From: Actinomycetota bacterium
GTDB taxonomy: Bacteria; Actinomycetota; Thermoleophilia; UBA2241
Length of the DNA stretch: 44,535 nucleotides
Direction: 5' to 3'
Assembly: GCA_026392265.1 (NCBI GenBank)
Contig: JAPLCL010000074.1
Span: 1 to 44,535, forward strand
Below, one piece after another: positions 24,735-31,786 of this stretch. The notes beneath the pieces were generated by a model. It saw only the letters and a list, made by a program, of their open reading frames with translations. It was not told the origin of the DNA and did not search any database. Each line of letters opens with the position of its first letter. Within the stretch, counting starts at the first letter, position 1. The translations under genes and the position numbers were made by a program.

Positions 24735-25576
24735 TGGGCGCGCACCCTGCGCCTCGCGCCCCGGCCCACGACCTGCCGCAGGCGCGCACCCGCGAGTTCC
24801 TCCGCACGCGCCTCTTTCTGCAGGCCGCATTGCCCACCGTCAAGGTGCTGCTCGAGGACGACCCGGCGATGGCGAAGCGCTTCGCGCACGTCCACGCCAC
24901 GGTGCAGTTCGTGGCCAAGAATCAGCCCCACCCGGTGGGCGCCTATCTGTGGTTCGAGAACGGCGAGGTCCGCGTGGAGCAGGGCTTCTGGGACGCCGGC
25001 GGCGGCGCCCCCAGCCCCGACATCACCTTCACGTTCGCCTCGCTGCAGAAGCTCAACGACTTCTTCGCCGGCAAGACGCTGCTGCCCGGCATCAAGGGGT
25101 TCCACCGGCCCGCGCTGCTGACCAAGGTCGTGCAGCTCCTCCTCGCGCTCAAGCTGATGCTGCCGAGCTCGAACCCCACCGATCCGGCCAAGCGGCGCCT
25201 CAAGCTCAAGCTCACCCTCTACATGATCACCACCGCTCTGAGCCAGTACAACAAGGGCGGCGACCCCGAGATGGAGCGCTGGACGGCCAAGCAGCCCGAC
25301 CGCATCTACCAGTTCTCGGTCGAGCCCGAGGGCATCGCCGCCTACCTGCGCGTGCGCGCGGGGCAGACCAAAGCCGGGCGGGGCGTCTACGAGCGCCGCC
25401 GCCCCTTTGTCCACATGCGTTTCAACGGCGTCGACGGCGCCCTCGCGGTGATGAACAAAGAGGTCGACTTCGTGGACGGCGTGGGCAAGGGCTACGTGCG
25501 CATCGACGGCTCGCCAGAGTACGCCGCCAACCTCAACGACTTCATGATGCGCGTGCAGAGCTTGCTCACCGGCTGA
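24734..25576 (+). CDS. SCP2-like protein, second paralogue
   Basis: A 280-residue protein that closes the operon; its ATG overlaps the previous stop (TGATG). After a Pro/Ala-rich start come RLFLQAALPTVKVLLEDDPAMAKRF, AYLWFENGEVRVEQGFWD and PSPDITFTFASLQKLNDFFAG, the SCP2-like pattern, then a helical part (LLTKVVQLLLALKLMLPS) that suits a hydrophobic-ligand tunnel. The C-terminal half (RPFVHMRFNGVDGALAVMNKEVDFVDGVGKGYVRIDGS) repeats the SCP2 pattern. It is related to the first gene of the operon and has nearly the same length, so the two probably arose by duplication and may work as a pair. No catalytic motif is visible. The fold assignment is moderate and the function unknown. Confidence 0.6.
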   Translation: MGAHPAPRAPAHDLPQARTREFLRTRLFLQAALPTVKVLLEDDPAMAKRFAHVHATVQFVAKNQPHPVGAYLWFENGEVRVEQGFWDAGGGAPSPDITFTFASLQKLNDFFAGKTLLPGIKGFHRPALLTKVVQLLLALKLMLPSSNPTDPAKRRLKLKLTLYMITTALSQYNKGGDPEMERWTAKQPDRIYQFSVEPEGIAAYLRVRAGQTKAGRGVYERRRPFVHMRFNGVDGALAVMNKEVDFVDGVGKGYVRIDGSPEYAANLNDFMMRVQSLLTG

Positions 25577-25606
25577 GCTCGCGACCCCGACTGAGGCGCG
25601 GGGAGG

Positions 25607-26281
25607 CTACGCCCGACGCGCCCGGTAGAACCCCAACGCCGCCAGCCCGAGCGCCACGATGAACAGGCAGACCGACGCGGTGCGAACTACGTTCGCGATG
25701 GCGTCGGTCGACTCGAGCCAGCCCAGCGTGCCGAGGATGTTGTGCCAGTCGTGGCCGGCACCGGAGCCGTCGTCGCCGACCAGGGACAGGACCATGTCCT
25801 GGGCGTCGGCGACGTAGATCGAGACGTTGTTCAGCGACTCAGCCGCCCAGGCGAGGAGGACGATCACCGCGAAGTCGTCGCGGCGCCACCAGAAGAAGGC
25901 GGCGATGATCAGCGGCAGCGCCACCTGGTTGATGGACCCGCCCATCTGCATGAGCAGGGTCGGCGCCCACACGAAGAGTACGTGGCCGATCTCGTGGACG
26001 ACGAGATCGAACGGCGAGAGGATCGGGATCCAGCCGTGGGTCGCAAACGTGGCCCAGGCGAGCGCGACGACGATCGCCGCGGCTACCGCCCATTGCAGAG
26101 TCATCGACCAGAGCGTCGGCTGCGCCGCGGCGGGCTGTCGCCGGGGAAGGCGGGCGAAGAAGCCGGTGCGCGGGGCGCGGGCGCCTGTGCTCGCGGCGGG
26201 GCGCCCGATCTGCTCGAGCGGCTGCGGGACCGCGGCCGGAGCTGCGGCGGGCGGCGTCTGACTCTCAGTGGTTTCCATCAT
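25607..26281 (-). CDS. Membrane protein with HEIGH zinc-protease-like motif
   Basis: A 224-residue membrane protein. It can start at either of two adjacent ATGs (26281 or 26278). Residues 1-55 are Ala/Pro-rich and cytoplasmic. A helix WAVAAAIVVALAWATFATHGW follows, then FDLVVHEIGHVLFVWAP with an HExxH motif like that of M50/site-2-type peptidases, GGSINQVALPLIIAAFFWWRR, and two more helices. Many actinobacterial proteins with this pattern are annotated as uncharacterised or peptidase M50-like. A second conserved Asp (NxxPxxxLDG in true site-2 proteases) is not obvious, so proteolytic activity is uncertain. It ends with TAG, 30 bases from the convergent SCP2-like gene. Confidence 0.65.
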   Translation of the reverse strand: MMETTESQTPPAAAPAAVPQPLEQIGRPAASTGARAPRTGFFARLPRRQPAAAQPTLWSMTLQWAVAAAIVVALAWATFATHGWIPILSPFDLVVHEIGHVLFVWAPTLLMQMGGSINQVALPLIIAAFFWWRRDDFAVIVLLAWAAESLNNVSIYVADAQDMVLSLVGDDGSGAGHDWHNILGTLGWLESTDAIANVVRTASVCLFIVALGLAALGFYRARRA

Positions 26282-26492
26282 TCCCCGTGCGTTTCACGAC
26301 GGCCGTATGAGCCGTCTTGGTGCCCGTTCACACTCATCATCGTCATCCGGGCTGGCAACATTGAGCCCGGGCTCGCAACACGGGGGGGAAGGAGCCTGTT
26401 GCCGGCGGGAAACGAGCGCCCGAACATCTTCAGTGGGGGGATCGTGCCACGCGTCGCGCGGGCCAGGGCGAGGAAGGGCAGGCGCAATAGAT
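26282..26492. other. Gap with two small hairpins, no gene seen
   Basis: No convincing coding sequence. Inverted repeats occur at 26298-26303/26311-26316 (GACGGC/GCCGTC) and 26347-26353/26364-26370 (CCGGGCT/AGCCCGG). Either could lie in the 5' leader of the minus-strand HEIGH gene. No riboswitch class was recognised. Confidence 0.3.
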
Positions 26493-26730
26493 GTGCTCAT
26501 CGCGTACGGAAGTGAGGTTTCGCGACGCAAGCTGGCCGAGACCCTTGAGGGTCAGGGAGTCGGGCTGGTACAGGCCGGCGACGGCGCCGACGCGCTCGAC
26601 CTGCTCACGGCTGCCGGTACTCCTGGGCTGGTGCTGATCGACCGGGACATCCCTGGGCGCGCAGACGCCCGTGATGTGGAAGGTGCTGCACAACCACCGC
26701 CGGAGCACGACCCTGGCCACCCTTCGCTGA
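26493..26730 (+). pseudogene. Decayed response-regulator receiver domain
   Basis: Reading from GTG 26493 gives VLIAYGSEVSRRKLAETLEGQG, VQAGDGADALDLLTAAGTP and LVLIDRDIPG, which follows strands 1 to 3 of a receiver domain, with the phospho-acceptor Asp in LIDRDIPG. The acidic pair normally after strand 1 (ADD) is replaced by AYGSE. After about 26655 the frame loses similarity. Another frame (VMWKVLHNHRRSTTLATLR, stop at 26728-26730) could be the displaced continuation, so a frameshift is likely. No output domain or kinase is nearby. Bases 26731-26881 hold only the presumed thrS leader. Assigned by pattern alone. Confidence 0.4.
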
Positions 26731-26881
26731 CGCACGCCACCGTCGTCCTTCCCGCCGCGCTGCCGGGGGCCTCACCCTTTCCGCCGCTGAGCGCCCCGCA
26801 GGCTCGGTCTGTTAGGATTCTCCGGTCAACAGCCCCCGCAAAGGTCAGCGGGCGCGAGAACCGCAAAGGACCGGTGTCCCC

Positions 26882-28873
26882 ATGCAGATCACCCTCCCCG
26901 ATGGCTCTCCTCTGGAACTCGCCGACGGCGCCAGCGTGCGCGATGCGGCGGCGGCGATCGGCCCGCGCCTGGCGAAAGCCGCCATCGCGGGCCGCGTGAC
27001 CGCCGCCTCCCACCCCGACGTCACCCTGTTGGTTGACGTTTCGGCACCGCTTCACGACGGCGACAGCGTCGACATCGTCACGCTCAAGGGCGACGACCCC
27101 GACGCGATCGACGTGCTGCGCCACTCCGCCTCGCACATCATGGCGCAGGCCATCCTCCGCCTGTTTCCGGGCACCAAGTACGCCATCGGACCCACCATCG
27201 AGAACGGCTTCTACTACGACTTCCAGCTCCCCGAGCCCGTCACCGAGACCGACCTCGTGCGCATCGAGAAGGAGATGGCGAAGATCGTCAGCCAGAACCT
27301 GCCGGTGACGCGCGCCGAGCTGACGCGCGCGGAGGCGCTGGCGGTCTTCGGGCCGGCGGGCGCAGCCGCTCCGGCAGGCCCCAGCTCCGATCAACCCTTC
27401 AAGGTCGCACTCATCGAGGACCTCCCCGGCGAGGAGACCATCAGCGTCTACACCCAGGGCGACTTCGTCGACCTCTGTCGCGGCCCGCACCTGCCGAGCA
27501 CCAACAAGCTGGGCAACGGTACCTTCAAGCTCACCAGCCTGGCCGGCGCCTACTGGCGCGGCGACGAGAAGAACGCGATGCTCACGCGCGTGTACGGCAC
27601 CGCGTTCGCCACGAAAGAAGAGCTGGCCGCCCACCTTGAGGCCCTCGAGCTGGCCCGCCAGCGCGACCACCGCCGCATCGGCCGCGACCTCGATCTCTTC
27701 AGCTTCCACGAGGAGGGCCCCGGCTTTCCGTTCTTCCACGCCAAGGGTATGCGCATCTGGAACGCCATCATCGACTATTGGCGCGCCGAGCACGTGGCCG
27801 CCGGCTACGAGGAGATCCGCACGCCGCAGATCCTGCGCCGCGAGCTCTGGGAGCTCAGCGGCCACTGGGAGAACTACAAGGACAATATGTACTTCACGCA
27901 GATCGACGGGCAGCCGTTCGCCGTGAAGCCCATGAACTGCCCCGGCGGCCTGCTCGTGTACAAGAGCCGCCGGCGCTCCTACCGCGACCTGCCGCTGCGC
28001 CTCGCCGAGCTCGGCCAGGTACACCGTCACGAGATGAGCGGCGTGCTCCACGGCCTCTTCCGCGTGCGCTACTTCACGCAGGACGACGCGCACATCTACT
28101 GCACGCCCGAGCAGCTCGAAGACGAGGTCCGTGGCGTGGTGCGCTTCATGCACCAGATCTACGCCGCCTTCGGCTTCAGCGACGTCAAGATCGAGCTGAG
28201 CACGCGGCCTGACAAGAGCATCGGCAGCGACGAGATGTGGGAGCGGGCGGAGGGCACCCTCTCCCGCGTGCTCGACGCCGAAAAGGGCGCCGACGGTGAG
28301 CCTTTGACCTACGTGCTCAACCCGGGCGACGGCGCCTTCTACGGCCCCAAGATCGACTTCCACATCAGGGACGTCATGGGCCGCACCTGGCAGTGCGGCA
28401 CCATCCAGGTGGACTTCGCCATGCCGGAGCGCCTCGACATCACCTATACGGGGGCCGACAACGAAGAGCATCGGCCGGTCATGATCCACCGCGCGCTGCT
28501 GGGCAGCATCGAGCGCTTCATGGGTATCCTGCTGGAGCACTACGGCGGCAACCTGCCTACATGGCTGGCGCCAGTGCAGGCCCTCGTCATCCCCATCGCC
28601 GACCGGCATGCGGCTTACGGCCACGAAGTGCTCGGCGCGCTGCACCAGGCGGGCATCCGCGCCGATCTCGACGAGCGCAGCGAGAGTATGGGCCGCAGGA
28701 TCCGCGACGGCCAGCTGCAGAAGGTGCCGTATCTGCTGGTGGTCGGCGACAAGGAGCAGGAGACCCGCGAGGTGGCGGTGCGCGAGCGCGGCGAGCAGAA
28801 AGGGTCCGCGCTGCTCGCCGACGCCGTGACGCGGATCGCCGCCGAGATCGCCGAGCGGCGGCTTCCGGCGTAG
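26882..28873 (+). CDS. thrS: Threonyl-tRNA synthetase
   Basis: Charges tRNA-Thr. 663 residues, full length. The ATG at 26882 has AAAGGA upstream with a long spacer. Domains in order: TGS (about 1-62, MQITLPDGSPLELADGASV), the editing/SAD domain with HSASHIMAQAILRLFPG and later GDFVDLCRGPHLPST, the class II catalytic core (about 245-540) with MYFTQIDGQPFAVKPMNCPGG, where Cys is a zinc ligand, the motif 2 region GQVHRHEMSGVLHGLFRVRYFTQDDAHIYC and motif 3 in VMIHRALLGSIERFMGILLEHYGG, and the anticodon-binding domain (about 550-655). It ends with TAG. No T-box leader (no GGTGG specifier-sequence end) was seen upstream. It lies about 14 kb from infC rather than adjacent to it. Confidence 0.97.
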   Translation: MQITLPDGSPLELADGASVRDAAAAIGPRLAKAAIAGRVTAASHPDVTLLVDVSAPLHDGDSVDIVTLKGDDPDAIDVLRHSASHIMAQAILRLFPGTKYAIGPTIENGFYYDFQLPEPVTETDLVRIEKEMAKIVSQNLPVTRAELTRAEALAVFGPAGAAAPAGPSSDQPFKVALIEDLPGEETISVYTQGDFVDLCRGPHLPSTNKLGNGTFKLTSLAGAYWRGDEKNAMLTRVYGTAFATKEELAAHLEALELARQRDHRRIGRDLDLFSFHEEGPGFPFFHAKGMRIWNAIIDYWRAEHVAAGYEEIRTPQILRRELWELSGHWENYKDNMYFTQIDGQPFAVKPMNCPGGLLVYKSRRRSYRDLPLRLAELGQVHRHEMSGVLHGLFRVRYFTQDDAHIYCTPEQLEDEVRGVVRFMHQIYAAFGFSDVKIELSTRPDKSIGSDEMWERAEGTLSRVLDAEKGADGEPLTYVLNPGDGAFYGPKIDFHIRDVMGRTWQCGTIQVDFAMPERLDITYTGADNEEHRPVMIHRALLGSIERFMGILLEHYGGNLPTWLAPVQALVIPIADRHAAYGHEVLGALHQAGIRADLDERSESMGRRIRDGQLQKVPYLLVVGDKEQETREVAVRERGEQKGSALLADAVTRIAAEIAERRLPA

Positions 28874-28884
28874 CCGGAGGAGTC

Positions 28885-29179
28885 ATGGATCTCGTGCGCG
28901 ACGCCGTGCTCGGCGTGGAGTTCGAGATCGACCCGCGCTTCGCGCGCCTCGACGCGGCTGCCGAAGACGGGGCGGGGGGCAACGGTGATGCGGGCGCGGC
29001 GGCGGTCGCTGCCGGGCAGGTGGATCTGCCGACGGCGCATTTCATCGCCGCGCGGCCGGCCGAAGGCTGGATCGCGGCGCTCGCTTCTGGCCATGCGGCT
29101 CATGGTCCAGCCACCGGAGCTCTGGGATACCGATCGGGACGCGCTCGAGCTCTCCTTCCGGACGCTCGCGCTCATCTGA
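28885..29179 (+). pseudogene. Small unknown gene with probable frameshift
   Basis: Eleven bases after thrS, with GCCGGAGGAGTC before ATG 28885. The first frame reads MDLVRDAVLGVEFEIDPRFARL, a Gly/Ala-rich stretch, then DLPTAHFIAARPAEGWIAALASG and afterwards becomes Arg/Pro/Ala-rich nonsense to 29238. In the +1 frame from about 29093 (an ATG) it reads MRLMVQPPELWDTDRDALELS and RTLALI, ending at TGA 29177-29179, which looks like natural protein. A single-base indel near 29085-29095 would join the two parts into about 98 residues. They could also be two tiny genes. No family was recognised. Confidence 0.4.
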
Positions 29180-29226
29180 CCCAACGGGGCCCGCGCTCTA
29201 CGGCAACGCCACCCACGAGACGGCCA

Positions 29227-29262
29227 TTGTCATCTTGACCATTTCTGGTCATACTGTGACCA
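29227..29262 (+). promoter_or_regulatory. Toxin-antitoxin promoter with embedded operator, leaderless start
   Basis: TTGTCA (29227-29232, -35) and CATACT (29250-29255, -10) have a 17-base spacer. The predicted start of transcription falls on or next to the A of ATG 29262, so the mRNA would be leaderless. A perfect inverted repeat TGACCA-TTTC-TGGTCA (29236-29251) lies between the boxes and overlaps the -10. A third TGACCA (29257-29262) reaches the start codon. This is the expected layout for autorepression by the antitoxin or the complex. Confidence 0.6.
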
Positions 29263-29600
29263 TGAAGAGCGTGTCCGTCGCCGAACTCAAAGCCAAGCTC
29301 AGCCACTACCTTCGCGAGGTCCGCGAGGGCGCGTCGTTCACCGTCGTCAGCCGCGATATCCCGGTGGCGACCCTTGGTCCGTACGAGCCGGAGGACATCG
29401 ACGATCTCGAGATCATCGAACCCACAGAGGACCCGGCATTGTGGGGCACAGTCGTCCTGCCGCCGCTCGGACGGTCGATCGACGTGGTCGCCCTTATCCG
29501 CGACGATCGCGACGCTCGCGATCTGCGGCTCGATCGTGTGGCTGAGGAAGCCATCCGGGCACGTCGTGCGGCAGACGAGCCGCCGGAGGCTGAGTCATGA
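29262..29600 (+). CDS. Phd/YefM-family antitoxin
   Basis: A 112-residue antitoxin that should neutralise the PIN toxin encoded next and bind its own promoter. The ATG at 29262 is chosen over TTG 29235 because it gives the typical family start MKSVSVAELKAKLSHYLREVREGASFTVVSRDIPVATLGPY, the Phd fold DNA-binding and dimerisation part. The acidic second half (DIDDLEIIEPTEDPALWG ... RDDRDARDLRLDRVAEEAIRARR) is the unstructured, toxin-binding tail ending in a helix. It overlaps the toxin start by four bases (ATGA). The palindromic operator upstream supports autoregulation. Confidence 0.88.
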   Translation: MKSVSVAELKAKLSHYLREVREGASFTVVSRDIPVATLGPYEPEDIDDLEIIEPTEDPALWGTVVLPPLGRSIDVVALIRDDRDARDLRLDRVAEEAIRARRAADEPPEAES

Positions 29601-30013
29601 TCGCCTACGTCGACTCGTCGGTCATCCTTCGCTTCGTGCTTCAGCAGCCCGATACGCTGACGGCCCTTCTCGACTTCGACGAGCGCGTGACCTCCTTTCT
29701 TGCGGAGGTCGAGTGCATGCGTGCCATCGAAGCAGCGCGCCTTCTTCGTCGGCTCAGTACGGACGAATCCGGTGAGCGGCGGCAGCTTGCTTACAAGCAT
29801 CTCAGGCGCATGCGACGCCTGATGCCGTCGTTGTCGATCTTGCGTAGGGCGGGAGAGCCGTATCCCGTCGCGCTCAAGACCCTTGATGCCGTTCACTTGG
29901 CCACAGCGCTCACGTGGCGCGATCGACGAGCGCCTGACCTCGTGTTCGCGACGCACGATCATCAGCTGGGCCGCGCCGCGCTCGCGCTGGATTTCGAGGT
30001 CATCGGGCTGTAG
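29597..30013 (+). CDS. PIN-domain ribonuclease toxin (VapC-like)
   Basis: A 138-residue toxin of the VapC/PIN class, a metal-dependent ribonuclease that acts on RNA such as tRNA or rRNA. Start in ATGA. Expected acidic residues are present: Asp6 in IAYVDSSVILRFV, Glu in VTSFLAEVECMRAIEAAR, Asp in LKTLDAVHLATAL, and Asp in FATHDHQLGRAAL, so the active site looks intact. Partnership with a Phd-type antitoxin is common for VapBC-like pairs. It ends with TAG. The 289 bases after it (30014-30302) hold only a 44-codon open frame from GTG 30014 to 30148 with no recognisable product, plus the next promoter. Confidence 0.9.
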   Translation: MIAYVDSSVILRFVLQQPDTLTALLDFDERVTSFLAEVECMRAIEAARLLRRLSTDESGERRQLAYKHLRRMRRLMPSLSILRRAGEPYPVALKTLDAVHLATALTWRDRRAPDLVFATHDHQLGRAALALDFEVIGL

Positions 30014-30236
30014 GTGGGCCGGCGCGCGGCGCACCTCGTCACGGCCGCCGATGAGCGCGGACCGATGCTGTCTGATGGCGCGCGCAAGACGCTCCGCGAG
30101 ATCGTCTCCACGGTACCTGCCTCCGAGCGCGCCGCACGATCCAGCTGACAGGCAGGTGGGGCGACACCAGGCGCCCGGGCTCTTGACCGGTCGCGGTCTG
30201 GGGGACTCTCACGGCTCTGCGGAGTGCGCCCACTCC

Positions 30237-30266
30237 TTGACGCCCGCCTCTGCAAGAGAATCTCAT
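30237..30266 (+). promoter_or_regulatory. Candidate promoter for the FAD-oxidoreductase operon
   Basis: TTGACG (30237-30242) and TCTCAT (30261-30266) have an 18-base spacer and lie 36 bases before ATG 30303. GGGAG sits near 30292. The -35 is good; the -10 matches four of six. Confidence 0.4.
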
Positions 30267-30302
30267 GTACTGTGCCAATGGAATGACGGATGGGAGAACG
30301 GT

Positions 30303-31766
30303 ATGAAGCAGTGGCGCGGATCTGCGGCCGGGGAGAGACCGAGCGGAGGTGTGCCGCCTGTCGGGGCGCGCAGCTACTGGCTCGACGAGGCATTGGCCGC
30401 CGATCCCGGCGCCGCGTGTCTTGCGCTGTCCGGCGACGTGGCCGCCGACGTGTGCGTCATCGGCGGCGGCTTCGCCGGCCTCTGGACCGCCTACGAGCTT
30501 AGCGAACGCGCGCCGCAGCTGGGCGTCGTCCTGCTCGAGGCCGACATCTGCGGCGCCGGCGGCAGCGGCGCCAACGGCGGCTTCTTCTCGCCCTCGTGGA
30601 CCGGCCTGTCGGCGCTGTGCGGCTCGCTCGGCGAATCTGGCGGGGTTGCCTACGCCGCCGCCCTCGCCGACATGGTGAACGAGCTCGACGCCTGGGTCGT
30701 GCGCCACGAGGCGCGTATCGACGCCTACCACGAGGGCATCCTGTACGCCCGCGCCGGCGAGTGGCAGGCGGGGCCGGACGAAGAGACCTTTCGCCTGCTC
30801 GAGAAGCACGGCTACGCCGACCGTCTGCGGTGCGTGAACGTCGCCGAGGCGCGGAGCGTCGCCGATTCACCGCGCTTCGTCGGCGGCGTGATCACCCCCG
30901 ATCTGACCGTCATCCAGCCGGCCAAGCTCGCCCGCGAGCTGCGGCGGGTGCTGCTCGAGCGAGGCGTGCGCATCTTCGAGGGCACGCCCATGCTGCGCGT
31001 CGAGGCCGGCCGGCCGGCGCGCGTGGTCACGCCGGCCGGCTCGGTGTCCGCCGCCCAGGTCGTGCTGACGACCGGCGCTTGGGCGATCACGCAGCCGCAC
31101 TTCCGCCGCGCCTTCGCCGTGTGCACCGATTTCATGGTCGTCACTGAGCCGATCCCGCAGCTCATCGAAGTACTCGGCTGGACCTCCCATATGGGCGTCG
31201 CCGACCTCCGCGAGATGCTCTACTACCTGCGCACAACGCCCGACGGCCGCATCGCCATCGGCGGCGGCGCCATGGGCATCGTGTACGGCGGCCGCATCGA
31301 GGGCCGCGTGCTCAGCTCGCCGCGACTGGCCGAGATGGCCGCGCACGGCCTCACCTGGCTGTTCCCGCAGCTCGAGGGCGTGCGTTTCCACGCCGCCTGG
31401 AGCGGACCGATGGACATCACGAGCACGGCGCTGCCGTTCTTCGAGACGGCGCCCGGCGGCAACGTGCACGCCGGCCTCGGCTTCTCGGGGCACGGCCTCA
31501 CCAGTACCAAGCTGGGCGGCAAGATCCTCAGCTCGCTGGTGCTCCGTGAGGACGACGAGTGGCGCCGGATGCCGGTCGTGGGGCGGCCGCTCGCCACCGT
31601 GCCGCCCGAGCCCCTGCGCTGGCCGCTGGTCAAGTCGGTCGCTTGGGCCTTCGAGAGCGGCGACCGCGCCCAGGAGCAGGGTCGGGCTCGCGGCAGGCTG
31701 CCCCGGCTCGTGACCACCGTGTATGGGCAGTACGGCGCCCAGAACGGCGCCATCCGCAGCGAGTGA
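30303..31766 (+). CDS. FAD-dependent amine/amino-acid oxidoreductase (DAO family)
   Basis: A 487-residue flavoenzyme of the D-amino-acid-oxidase/glycine-oxidase/PuuB family that oxidises amines or amino acids. The start has GGGAG upstream. An early SYWLDEAL is shared with gamma-glutamylputrescine oxidases. The FAD dinucleotide fold VCVIGGGFAGLWTAYELSER lies at about residues 50-70, with EADICGAGGSGANGGFFSPSW after it, in the position of the family's flavin-contacting GxSGRNGG segment. VVLTTGAWA is the second conserved block, and AGLGFSGHGLTSTKLGGKILSSLV closes the FAD fold near the end. It has no signal peptide. The oligopeptide-binding protein 20 bases downstream suggests both handle an imported amine or peptide substrate. 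Confidence 0.85.
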   Translation: MKQWRGSAAGERPSGGVPPVGARSYWLDEALAADPGAACLALSGDVAADVCVIGGGFAGLWTAYELSERAPQLGVVLLEADICGAGGSGANGGFFSPSWTGLSALCGSLGESGGVAYAAALADMVNELDAWVVRHEARIDAYHEGILYARAGEWQAGPDEETFRLLEKHGYADRLRCVNVAEARSVADSPRFVGGVITPDLTVIQPAKLARELRRVLLERGVRIFEGTPMLRVEAGRPARVVTPAGSVSAAQVVLTTGAWAITQPHFRRAFAVCTDFMVVTEPIPQLIEVLGWTSHMGVADLREMLYYLRTTPDGRIAIGGGAMGIVYGGRIEGRVLSSPRLAEMAAHGLTWLFPQLEGVRFHAAWSGPMDITSTALPFFETAPGGNVHAGLGFSGHGLTSTKLGGKILSSLVLREDDEWRRMPVVGRPLATVPPEPLRWPLVKSVAWAFESGDRAQEQGRARGRLPRLVTTVYGQYGAQNGAIRSE

Positions 31767-31786
31767 GGCGAACAGGGGGGTCATTC

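Noticed and set aside
26731..26881. T-box or other riboswitch upstream of thrS
   Set aside because: No T-box antiterminator core (GGTGG-containing bulge), no terminator with U-tract, and no known riboswitch consensus seen before ATG 26882.
30014..30148. 44-codon open frame after the PIN toxin
   Set aside because: GTG start without ribosome binding site, no recognisable motif, and short enough to be chance in GC-rich DNA.
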